Assembly: GCA_019751475.1 (NCBI GenBank)
Contig: JAIENH010000095.1
Coordinates: 1-5,548 of the forward strand
DNA from: Cyclobacteriaceae bacterium
GTDB taxonomy: Bacteria; Bacteroidota; Bacteroidia; Cytophagales; Cyclobacteriaceae
Length of the DNA stretch: 5,548 nt
Direction: 5' to 3'
Part shown: positions 1 through 5,004 of the stretch, piece by piece
Layout of the letters: every line of letters begins with the position of its first letter
Position numbering within the stretch: position 1 is the stretch's first letter
Notes under the pieces: generated by a model
Database searches by the model: none
Seen by the model: the letters and a program-made list of their open reading frames with translations, nothing else
Told to the model about the DNA's origin: nothing
Made by a program: the position numbers and the translations under genes

Positions 1-737
1 TCAGGAGCACCGGGTCTGCCGTTGACGTCTGCCGGGCCGGAGGGCGTAGCGAGTTGATCTAAATATGTTTTGCTTCGAGAGTCGAATAGTCCAAAGTTGG
101 CGCGACCATCAAACATCAACCCCCAGTCATCGTTGAGGTCAAGATCAGCACGCATGCCGATAGCGCCAAATACTTGAAGAGAGTTGAACTTGTCTTTCGA
201 TACATACACCTGCTTATTGACATCGGGCACAAAGACACCATCATACGCTACGGTATAGCCAGGGTCTGTAGGGATAGAGACACCGGAAGGATACTTTAGC
301 TTCGATGCCAGCATGGTAATGGTTTCCTTGCCGTCCATCAGGAAACAAAAATCAGCAGCAGCCACCATACTCAGCCGAAAGAATGCCATGTCGTTAATAT
401 GAAACTTGAGTGCAAGGGGCACACTAAAATAATTCATAGAGATGTCTCGCGTGCCCACATCACCACCCGTGGTATTCTTAATGGTATACTTTTGGCCAAT
501 TTGTAGATAACTAGGAGAGATTACATAACCAAACCCGGGTCGATCGTATCCGTAGTGAAACCCAATGGGGGTGCCGCGAAGGTGAAATCTTGCTTCATAG
601 CGTGGGTCTTTGTCCAAGCCCTTGTCAATAGTGATGGGTACGTTGAAGCCTCCAAAAATGCCAAATGACTCAACGTTCTGACCGCTCAGGTGTAGAGATA
701 GTAGTACAAGAAATGCGCCCAGTGCGTATCTCCTCAT
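1..737 (-). CDS. Secreted outer-membrane beta-barrel-like protein (PorT-like), C-terminus cut by window edge
   Basis: Only the first 245 codons are inside the window; the gene continues past position 1. The protein starts MRRYALGAFLVLLSLHLSGQ, a Sec signal peptide of about 20 residues with probable cleavage near SGQ. The mature part alternates short hydrophobic and aromatic strands with polar turns (for example FGIFGGFNVPI, then FHYGYDRPGFGYVISPSYLQIGQKY, seen here in two parts, and a late strand pair ending WGLMFDGRANFGLF). This is the pattern of the small 8-stranded outer-membrane barrels grouped as PorT or 'outer membrane beta-barrel' proteins in Bacteroidota. The family call rests on this pattern, not on a catalytic motif, so it could be another barrel family. 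The ATG at 737 is chosen because the signal peptide begins there; no Shine-Dalgarno is present, as is usual in this phylum. It diverges from the LtaS-like gene across 150 bp, so the two have separate promoters. Confidence 0.7.
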   Translation of the reverse strand, partial: MRRYALGAFLVLLSLHLSGQNVESFGIFGGFNVPITIDKGLDKDPRYEARFHLRGTPIGFHYGYDRPGFGYVISPSYLQIGQKYTIKNTTGGDVGTRDISMNYFSVPLALKFHINDMAFFRLSMVAAADFCFLMDGKETITMLASKLKYPSGVSIPTDPGYTVAYDGVFVPDVNKQVYVSKDKFNSLQVFGAIGMRADLDLNDDWGLMFDGRANFGLFDSRSKTYLDQLATPSGPADVNGRPGAP

Positions 738-887
738 GGAAGGTGTTTAGGTCAAGAAGTCAAATTAAACGATTAAGTCCGTTTAATAAGTTTTGGCCAA
801 TGACAAAACTAAGACAAAATCGCTATTTACGCGATATAAATAGGCCCCTATTGCATTATTTTGCATACTTCGGTAACGAATTCAAGC
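738..887. other. Divergent intergenic region between barrel protein and LtaS-like gene
   Basis: 150 bp, AT-rich, which must hold the start signals for both outward-facing genes. A -7-like TTAATTTG on the minus strand (761-768) and TTATTTTG on the plus strand (856-863) each match TAnnTTTG except at the second base. Neither has a TTTG at the right spacing. It also contains the left 13-bp repeat (842-854). Confidence 0.5.
842..854 (+). repeat. Left copy of 13-bp inverted repeat bracketing the LtaS-like gene
   Basis: AGGCCCCTATTGC lies 33 bp before the ATG at 888. Its exact reverse complement occurs at 3062-3074, just after the gene's final stop. The left copy also sits in a short local palindrome, AATAGG-CC-CCTATT (839-852). 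A 13-bp exact match between two short intergenic stretches is unlikely by chance, but its role is unknown. Confidence 0.55.
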
Positions 888-2306
888 ATGAGTAAACTGA
901 GACAATTGGTAAACGAGGGGCGATGGCGCGGAAATATATACGTCTTTCTCGCATGGTCACTTTTATTAATGATGGGCTTGTACTCCGTTTGCCGGATTAT
1001 CTTCTATTTATTCAACCAGGACTTCTTCACTGGCATGTCATTGGCGCGGTTTGGGAAGATCATGTTGGGAGGATTCCGGTTTGACCTCTCGGCCATTCTT
1101 TATCTCAATTCTCTTTTCATTTTGCTGTTGATCATTCCTTTTTCATTTCGATTCAGAAATGGTTATCAGTCTGTGGTGCGCTACATTTTCATTGTATTAA
1201 ATGCTATTGGTCTTGCCGCCAACATGGCTGACACCATGTATTATCCATACACACTTCGCAGAACCACGCTGAGTGTGCTCGATCAGTTTAAGAACGAAAA
1301 AAATGGTTGGGGGCTTGCATTCAGTTTCCTCGCGGACTATTGGTATGCGGTGGTATGCTGGATCGTGTTAGTAGCCATCATGATTTTGATTTTCAGACGA
1401 ATTAAAATACAAGGCCCTCAAATCAGCAACCGACTATTTTTTTATTGCGGTGGCACGGTGTCCATGGTGTTGATTGTTGGCCTGGTGGTGGCGGGCATGC
1501 GCGGAGGCTTTGGGGAAAGCACGCGACCCATCACACTGAGTAATGCTGCTCAGTACGCTACGAATCCAAAAGATGCAAATCTTGTGTTGAATACACCTTT
1601 TGCCGTCATGCGCACGGCCAGAACGCCCGTGATCAGTCGGGTAGATTATTTCTCGTCTGATGAAGAGGCGGCTAAGGTATTCACCCCGGTACACATGCCG
1701 CGTGACTCTTCAATTTTTATTAAAAAGAATGTAGTAGTCATAATTTTAGAAAGTTTCTCAAAGGAGTTCTTTGGTGTTTACAATCAAGCCTCGTCAGATC
1801 CATCATACAAAGGGCACACGCCATTTCTTGATTCACTCATTGGGCAGTCACTTGCCTTCCGTCATTCATTTGCTAATGGTCGCAAGTCCATTGATGCCAT
1901 GCCGTCTGTGATTTGCAGCATTCCTTCTATTGAAGTACCCTACGTACTCTCGCATTACTCGGGCAACAAAGTGAATAGCCTCGCAGGTCTACTTCGCGAC
2001 AAAGGATATTACACAGCGTTCTTTCACGGTGCCCCGAATGGCTCCATGGGTTTTCAAGCCTTTGCCAATTCGTGCGGCTTTCATGATTATTTTGGGAAAG
2101 ATGAGTACAATCATGATGAAGATTACGATGGCATCTGGGGGATATGGGATCACAAGTTTTTGCAATTCTATGCCGATAAGATGAATTCTTTTCAGCAGCC
2201 GTTTTATACCAATTTCTTTTCTGTATCGTCCCATCATCCTTATAATTTGCCAGAGGAATTTCAAGGCAAGTTTAAAGAAGGTGTACTGCCGATTATAAAA
2301 CAATAG
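888..2306 (+). pseudogene. N-terminal fragment of LtaS-like enzyme: five membrane helices plus first half of the catalytic domain
   Basis: This open frame gives 472 residues from the ATG at 888. A TTG at 861 is in frame but adds only nine non-conserved residues, so the ATG is preferred. Hydrophobic segments at about 17-43, 65-88, 97-113, 148-170 and 183-204 give the five-helix membrane domain typical of LtaS. The sulfatase-fold domain begins near residue 280 with NVVVIILESF, where E288 is the expected metal ligand. The nucleophile region NGRKSIDAMPS has Ser at 334 where LtaS of Firmicutes has Thr. Further conserved blocks are YDGIWGIWDHKF (413-424) and SSHHPY (447-452, substrate/metal-site His). 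The frame ends at TAG 2304-2306 after VLPIIKQ, well before the conserved DH metal ligands, so this fragment alone should be inactive. If expressed it could still be membrane-inserted. Confidence 0.85.
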
Positions 2307-2656
2307 AATACACTGACTATGCCCTGAAGAAATTTTTTAAGACAGCATCGAAGATGCAGTGGTATAACAATACTATTTTCGTCTTTTCGGCTGATCATGC
2401 ATCTGCGCAGATCCGGCTACCCGAATACAACTCTGCCTGGGGTTATTTTTCAATTCCTATTTTCTTCTTTACTCCGCGTGGCGCCAAAGGTGAGATGAGG
2501 GATGAGATCATTCAGCAAACTGACATCATGCCTACCATACTTGGAATGCTACATTATGATAAACCCTACGTTGGCTTCGGTAGAGATTTGGTGCGAGAGG
2601 AAGTCTCGCCTTTTGCATTTAATGTCTGTATCTGGGGGAAAATCCCTCGCCTTTAG
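2297..2656 (+). pseudogene. Middle fragment of LtaS-like enzyme carrying the conserved SADHAS metal site
   Basis: Homology resumes in the -1 frame immediately at the break: KTIEYTDYALKKFF, then MQWYNNTIFVFSADHAS. In SADHAS the Asp-His pair (about D503-H504 of the rebuilt protein) matches the conserved late metal ligands of the LtaS/alkaline-phosphatase fold. The blocks GYFSIPIFFF, QQTDIMPTILGML and VGFGRDL follow in the order usual for the family. Genuine enzyme sequence ends with SPFAFN at 2623. The frame then reads into inserted DNA as about ten foreign residues and stops at TAG 2654-2656, inside the first hairpin of the insertion. The ATG at 2354 is internal to the original gene and should not be read as a true start. 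Confidence 0.8.
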
Positions 2657-2660
2657 GCGA
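2647..2660. repeat. Stem-loop 1 of the insertion (5-bp stem, TTTA loop)
   Basis: Arms TCGCC (2647-2651) and GGCGA (2656-2660) surround TTTA. The loop supplies the TAG that ends the middle LtaS fragment. It is followed by GACTTTAGT, which resembles TACTAAAC after stem-loop 2 in reading hairpin-then-ACT/AG. Confidence 0.6.
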
Positions 2661-2682
2661 AGACTTTAGTTTAATAATTTTG
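2652..2682 (+). promoter_or_regulatory. Candidate Bacteroidota promoter inside the insertion
   Basis: TTTA (2652-2655), a 19-bp spacer, then TAATTTTG (2675-2682). This matches the phylum's primary sigma consensus TTTG-N19-TAnnTTTG at every position but one. It points rightwards, toward the 3' remnant and the DUF2807 gene. The -33 part overlaps the loop of the first hairpin. No transcript is shown, and AT-rich DNA gives such matches by chance. Confidence 0.4.
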
Positions 2683-2753
2683 TATGAAGCGAACACTAGA
2701 TGACTCAGCGATTTTCTCCCGAATGATTTCCGAGTCTATATGCATTGCTTCAG

Positions 2754-2796
2754 TCGGCTTTAGCCGATACTAAACCCTTCGGCTTTTAGCCGAAGG
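2754..2796. repeat. Tandem stem-loops 2 and 3 of the insertion
   Basis: Two adjacent hairpins are separated by TACTAAAC. The first has arms TCGGC / GCCGA around TTTA (2754-2767). The second has 9-bp arms CCTTCGGCT / AGCCGAAGG around TTT (2776-2796). Both share the core CGGCTTT(T)AGCCG, so they look like two versions of one hairpin unit. The stronger one could fold in RNA and slow transcription, but no U-tract follows, so it is not called a terminator. Confidence 0.65.
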
Positions 2797-2805
2797 TAGT
2801 TCAGT

Positions 2806-3051
2806 TACCTGGACAATACTTACCAGGCGTTTCAAGGCGACTACCTGTTGCAATTCAATGGTAAGGAGGTGACAGGTTTATATGATTTTAAGAAAGATGT
2901 TTATTTAGGTACGAATGTTTCAGTCCAATATCCTGAGATCACCTCTGCTACGGAGTTGCGACTGAAGGCATTCATTCAGCAGTACAATAACCGGATGATT
3001 GACGATAATTTGACCATCGAAGGCCCCCAAGCCCCCGGTGTTAAAAAATAA
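2806..3051 (+). pseudogene. C-terminal fragment of LtaS-like enzyme
   Basis: After the insertion the protein resumes as YLDNTYQAFQGDYLLQF, then NGKEVTGLYDFKKD, and ends ...GVKK with TAA at 3049-3051. The block 'NY-L-x-x-TYQ-x-x-x-GDYLLQF-G' is the usual C-terminal end of Bacteroidota LtaS-like proteins. It abuts FAFN from the middle fragment with no missing or extra residue once 2624-2805 is removed. The fragment lacks a plausible start codon of its own near its beginning; a TTG lies at 2848. It holds no catalytic residue and is best seen as a remnant. Confidence 0.8.
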
Positions 3052-3061
3052 TTTTCTGGCC

Positions 3062-3074
3062 GCAATAGGGGCCT
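3062..3074 (-). repeat. Right copy of 13-bp inverted repeat bracketing the LtaS-like gene
   Basis: GCAATAGGGGCCT is the exact reverse complement of 842-854. It lies 10 bp after the TAA at 3049-3051 and 40 bp before the DUF2807 start. The sequences on either side of the two copies do not match further. Possible readings are ends of an old inserted segment, paired operator sites, or coincidence. Confidence 0.55.
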
Positions 3075-3114
3075 GAAACGCTTTGATTGTCATATACGTA
3101 TACCAAATACACGT

Positions 3115-3828
3115 ATGAAAACCGCTAAATTCACCTCGATTGCAATGGCTGTCATTACAGCCTTGGTTGTTAGTTCCTGCTGGCGCGAAGAAGACCCAGG
3201 CCCTCAGCAGCGCGATAATCGTAACTATAGCCTCCTCGATTTCGACAGGCTTGAAGTAGGAGATGCAATAGTTGTCACCATTCAGCAAGGTCCCGTTTAC
3301 ACAGTCAACGCGCGCGGTGACCGCAGAAACCTGGATGACTTGGATGTTTCCAAAGTAGGGTCGACACTAAAGATTCGATTCACCTCATCGCGCAGTCGCA
3401 ACTACGCTACTTATATAGACATCACGATGCCCACTTTATTGAGTGCTAATTTTTCAGGAGCTGTTACGGCAACAGCTGCAGGCTTCAGAGATGCTGATGC
3501 TGTGGAAGTGATTGCGTCAGGTGCCTCTGTGGTGCAATTCAACGGAGAGTCAAAGAAATTGACGGTCAATCTTTCGGGCGCCTCTAAGTTGACGGCTTCC
3601 GGTAAGACAGATTCATTCATTGCTAAAGCATCAGGTGCTTCTGAAGTAAATTCTTACGGGTTGCCTGCTCTGGTAGTAGAGGCAGAAGCTTCAGGTGCAA
3701 GCAAGCTAAATGTGTTTGCATCACAACAATTGAATGCTGTAGCTGCAGGCGCTAGTGTTATCACCTATCGTGGGAGTCCTACGGTAACTTCTAATGTTAG
3801 CGGGGCAAGCACAGTGCGTGCTGACTAA
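3115..3828 (+). CDS. Head-GIN domain (DUF2807) lipoprotein
   Basis: A complete 237-residue protein. The N-terminus MKTAKFTSIAMAVITALVVS is a lipoprotein signal ending in lipobox V19-S-S-C22, so Cys22 should be lipidated and the protein anchored in the cell envelope facing the periplasm or outside. After a short linker, residues from about 38 to the end match the head-GIN/DUF2807 pattern. The opening 'FDRLEVGDAIVVTIQQG' block is followed by SGA(S) motifs at about 114, 135, 154, 173, 193, 211 and 229, spaced 18-21 residues. This is the turn repeat of a right-handed beta-helix. The family is described as a putative auto-transporter adhesin head, but its function is not established and no enzyme motif is visible. 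The ATG at 3115 is set by the signal peptide. It is 63 bp after the LtaS-like remnant on the same strand; I found no convincing promoter in that gap. Confidence 0.9.
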   Translation: MKTAKFTSIAMAVITALVVSSCWREEDPGPQQRDNRNYSLLDFDRLEVGDAIVVTIQQGPVYTVNARGDRRNLDDLDVSKVGSTLKIRFTSSRSRNYATYIDITMPTLLSANFSGAVTATAAGFRDADAVEVIASGASVVQFNGESKKLTVNLSGASKLTASGKTDSFIAKASGASEVNSYGLPALVVEAEASGASKLNVFASQQLNAVAAGASVITYRGSPTVTSNVSGASTVRAD

Positions 3829-3836
3829 GGAATAAT

Positions 3837-3966
3837 GGGCATCTATAAAAACCCCATTAATCGTGAGTAGTCATTCCGGCCTTTGAGCCGGAATCCAGAT
3901 TTCGTTATTGCACAAGCGGATACCGGAACAAGTCCGGTATGACTGCAAGGGTTTTTAGAGATGCCC
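3837..3966. mobile_element. 130-bp MITE-like palindromic element with 18-bp terminal inverted repeats
   Basis: The ends are GGGCATCTATAAAAACCC (3837-3854) and the inverted GGGTTTTTAGAGATGCCC (3949-3966), identical at 17 of 18 positions. A second inverted pair lies inside, GTCATTCCGG (3870-3879) against CCGGTATGAC (3934-3943), 9 of 10. Two perfect hairpins occupy the core. There is no open frame of note and no transposase, so movement would depend on one supplied in trans, probably a DDE enzyme given the terminal repeats. The family is unidentified. The flanks, AATAAT on the left and TAAATT on the right, show no clear target duplication. It lies between two convergent genes, 8 bp after the DUF2807 stop and 14 bp after the yebC stop. 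Confidence 0.75.
3873..3940. terminator. Twin hairpins between convergent genes, possible bidirectional terminator
   Basis: Stem-loop A: ATTCCGGC (3873-3880), loop of 6, GCCGGAAT (3887-3894). Stem-loop B: ATACCGGA (3920-3927), loop of 5, TCCGGTAT (3933-3940). Both have perfect 8-bp GC-rich stems inside the MITE-like element and lie downstream of both DUF2807 and yebC. Neither is followed directly by a long T-run in its own direction; TTTTT (3952-3956) and its mirror at 3847-3851 come about 12-21 bp later. Termination is therefore possible but not shown. Confidence 0.4.
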
Positions 3967-3980
3967 TAAATTAAATAATA

Positions 3981-4688
3981 CTACGCGAGGTTGTGATAAA
4001 CGTTTTGCACGTCATCATCTTCCTCCAGGGCGGTGATGCACTCCATCACTTCATCCTGAGCGACCTCGTTTAATTCTTTGGTGGTGGTAGCAATATATTG
4101 AAGTTCGGAACTTTTGGCTACTAGATTTTTCGATTCCAGGAATTTTTGCATGTGGCCAAACTCGGTGAACTTGGTGTAGAGAATGACTTCTTCCTCTTCC
4201 TTTACAATGTCTTCTGCCCCGGCATCAATCAAGTCTAGTTCGTGTTCGTCCAGATTGAGTTTGGATGGATCGAATTTAAAAACCCCCTTGCGTTCAAATA
4301 AAAATGATACCGAACCAGAGTTACCCATGTTACCACCGTTCTTAGAAAAGTACAGTCGTATGTTGGCTACGGTGCGGGTCGGGTTATCGGTTGCGCACTC
4401 TACCAGCACTGGTATGCCATGGGGAGCATAGCCCTCGTATATCACTTCCTGAAAATCTTTTTCCTCCTTGGATGAGGCGCGCTTGATGGCAGCTTCTACC
4501 CGGTCCTTAGGCATATTCAGACCCTTGGCATTTTGAATGGCCATGCGCAGCCGTGGATTGTTGTCAGGATTAGGACCGCCTTGCTTTACAGCAATAGCAA
4601 TATCTTTTCCGATGCGCGTGAAGCCCTTCGCCATGCGGTCGAAGCGGGCGAACATTTTATGCTTACGTTTTTCAAATATGCGTCCCAT
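3981..4688 (-). CDS. yebC: YebC/PmpR/TACO1-family protein
   Basis: A complete 235-residue protein of normal family length. It starts MGRIFEKRKHKMFARFDRMA, the form of the N-terminus common in Bacteroidota, in place of the MAGHSKW start of enterobacterial YebC. Diagnostic blocks follow: FTRIGKDIAIAVKQGGPNPD (about 22-41), NPRLRMAIQNAKGLNMPKD (about 44-62), YEGYAPHGIPVLVECATDN (about 84-102), and SKNGGNMGNSGSVSFLFER (about 114-132). The C-terminal part is acidic and ends with EEDDDVQNVYHNLA. The family was first described as DNA-binding transcriptional regulators. More recent work on YebC and mitochondrial TACO1 points to a role in translation, relieving ribosome stalling at proline-rich stretches, so the 'regulator' label should be used with care. 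The start at 4688 is fixed by the conserved MGR N-terminus. It lies 66 bp downstream of a small same-strand gene and may be co-transcribed with it. Confidence 0.95.
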   Translation of the reverse strand: MGRIFEKRKHKMFARFDRMAKGFTRIGKDIAIAVKQGGPNPDNNPRLRMAIQNAKGLNMPKDRVEAAIKRASSKEEKDFQEVIYEGYAPHGIPVLVECATDNPTRTVANIRLYFSKNGGNMGNSGSVSFLFERKGVFKFDPSKLNLDEHELDLIDAGAEDIVKEEEEVILYTKFTEFGHMQKFLESKNLVAKSSELQYIATTTKELNEVAQDEVMECITALEEDDDVQNVYHNLA

Positions 4689-4754
4689 AAGTGGAGGTTA
4701 ATCAAAACAGGCCGTAAAAATAGCAGGGGGCCTCGAACTTATAAAATTTATTCG

Positions 4755-4940
4755 TCAGGCTAGTCCAGACAGGTACAGGTTGAACTCCAGGGGGTTTACT
4801 TCTACAAATCCATCCTCTTTCAAGTCATCAAAAATGGCCTCGTCAAATTCAAGATCACGGGTCTGCACGTCACCTTTCTTGGGCACCATCAGCTCAGTGC
4901 CTTTCAATTGGATGGGATTTACTTTCACCAGAATTTTCAT
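4755..4940 (-). CDS. Small acidic protein of unknown function, upstream of yebC
   Basis: From the ATG at 4940 the product has 61 residues: MKILVKVNPIQLKGTELMVP first, then a KKGDVQTRDLEFDE segment, then DDLKEDGFVEVNPLEF and the end NLYLSGLA. It has no signal peptide, membrane helix or metal motif, so it is probably cytoplasmic. The pattern of a short beta-strand start followed by an acidic stretch looks like a folded small protein, but I do not recognise the function. The start is uncertain. The frame is open to ATG 4988 (77 aa) and GTG 4994 (79 aa), but those leave only 10-16 bp before the divergent GNAT start. The ATG at 4940 also has GGAGGG just ahead of it, unusual for this phylum but helpful. 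It sits 66 bp upstream of yebC on the same strand. Confidence 0.65.
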   Translation of the reverse strand: MKILVKVNPIQLKGTELMVPKKGDVQTRDLEFDEAIFDDLKEDGFVEVNPLEFNLYLSGLA

Positions 4941-5004
4941 TCCCTCCAGTTCTTTTTTAAAGTATTGATGAACGATATTTGAACTCATTCGCACATTTTT
5001 AAGT

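Larger units (their letters stand above)
2624..2805. mobile_element. Hairpin-rich small insertion element (REP/MITE-like, about 182 bp, no transposase)
   Basis: This block interrupts the conserved reading frame between AAT (2621-2623) and TAC (2806-2808), and its excision restores FAFN-YLDNTYQ. The boundary is certain to 1 bp (2623-2804 is equivalent). It contains three perfect stem-loops with T-rich loops: TCGCC-TTTA-GGCGA (2647-2660), TCGGC-TTTA-GCCGA (2754-2767) and CCTTCGGCT-TTT-AGCCGAAGG arms (2776-2796, 9-bp stem). An internal inverted pair GGGGGAAAATC (2634-2644) / GATTTTCTCCC (2710-2720) matches at 10 of 11 positions. I see no terminal inverted repeat at the borders and no target duplication beyond a single T. 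That argues against a classical DDE-transposase MITE and is compatible with a REP-type element mobilised by an IS200/IS605-like (Y1, RAYT) transposase. The family is inferred, not recognised. Confidence 0.75.
888..3051 (+). pseudogene. Disrupted LTA-synthase-family sulfatase-fold membrane enzyme (frameshift plus insertion)
   Basis: Three fragments in three frames together make one protein of about 660 residues, a normal length for Bacteroidota LtaS-like phosphoglycerol transferases: 888-2306, about 2297-2623, and 2806-3051. Family members have an N-terminal membrane domain and an extracytoplasmic alkaline-phosphatase/sulfatase-fold domain that moves phosphoglycerol-type head groups onto envelope glycans or lipids. 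Gram-negative Bacteroidota make no lipoteichoic acid, so the substrate here is unknown. There is no C/S-x-P-x-R signature of true sulfatases, which favours the LtaS-like branch. The first break is a 1-nt frameshift near 2292-2300 that stops translation at TAG 2304. The second is an insertion at 2624-2805 whose removal joins FAFN directly to YLDNTYQAF. As sequenced, no full-length product can be made without frameshifting and excision. An error in the read or assembly could explain the 1-nt change but hardly the 182-bp one. Confidence 0.85.

Noticed and set aside
761..768. TTAATTTG as a -7 box for the barrel protein gene (minus strand)
   Set aside because: It differs from TAnnTTTG at the second base and has no TTTG near the required 19-bp spacing.
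861..887. TTG at 861 as the start of the LtaS-like gene
   Set aside because: It adds nine residues of no family likeness; an ATG follows at 888 at the expected place before the first membrane helix.
665..895. Plus-strand 76-codon frame across the divergent intergenic region
   Set aside because: It lies antisense to the signal peptide of the barrel protein, crosses the expected promoter region and overlaps the LtaS-like start in another frame.
1434..1694. Minus-strand open frames inside the LtaS-like gene (here and at 1989-2303)
   Set aside because: They lie opposite clearly conserved coding sequence, and their translations show no recognisable family pattern.
2294..2303. Programmed -1 frameshifting in the LtaS-like gene
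   Set aside because: Only AAA can re-pair in the -1 frame; ATA to TAT cannot, so there is no proper slippery heptamer. The downstream insertion would still destroy the product.
2684..2773. A 29-codon open frame (MKRTLDDSAIFSRM...) inside the insertion
   Set aside because: It overlaps the predicted transcription start, ends inside hairpin 2's flank, is translated hairpin at its end (VGFSRY), and resembles no protein family I know.
3831..3972. Target-site duplication around the MITE-like element
   Set aside because: Flanks AATAAT and TAAATT share only AT-rich letters; no direct repeat can be set with confidence.
4974..4981. GATATTTG as a -7 box for the GNAT gene
   Set aside because: First base off consensus and no -33 TTTG at the right spacing. 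It sits the same 23 nt from its ATG as the box at 761-768, but that is too weak to call.
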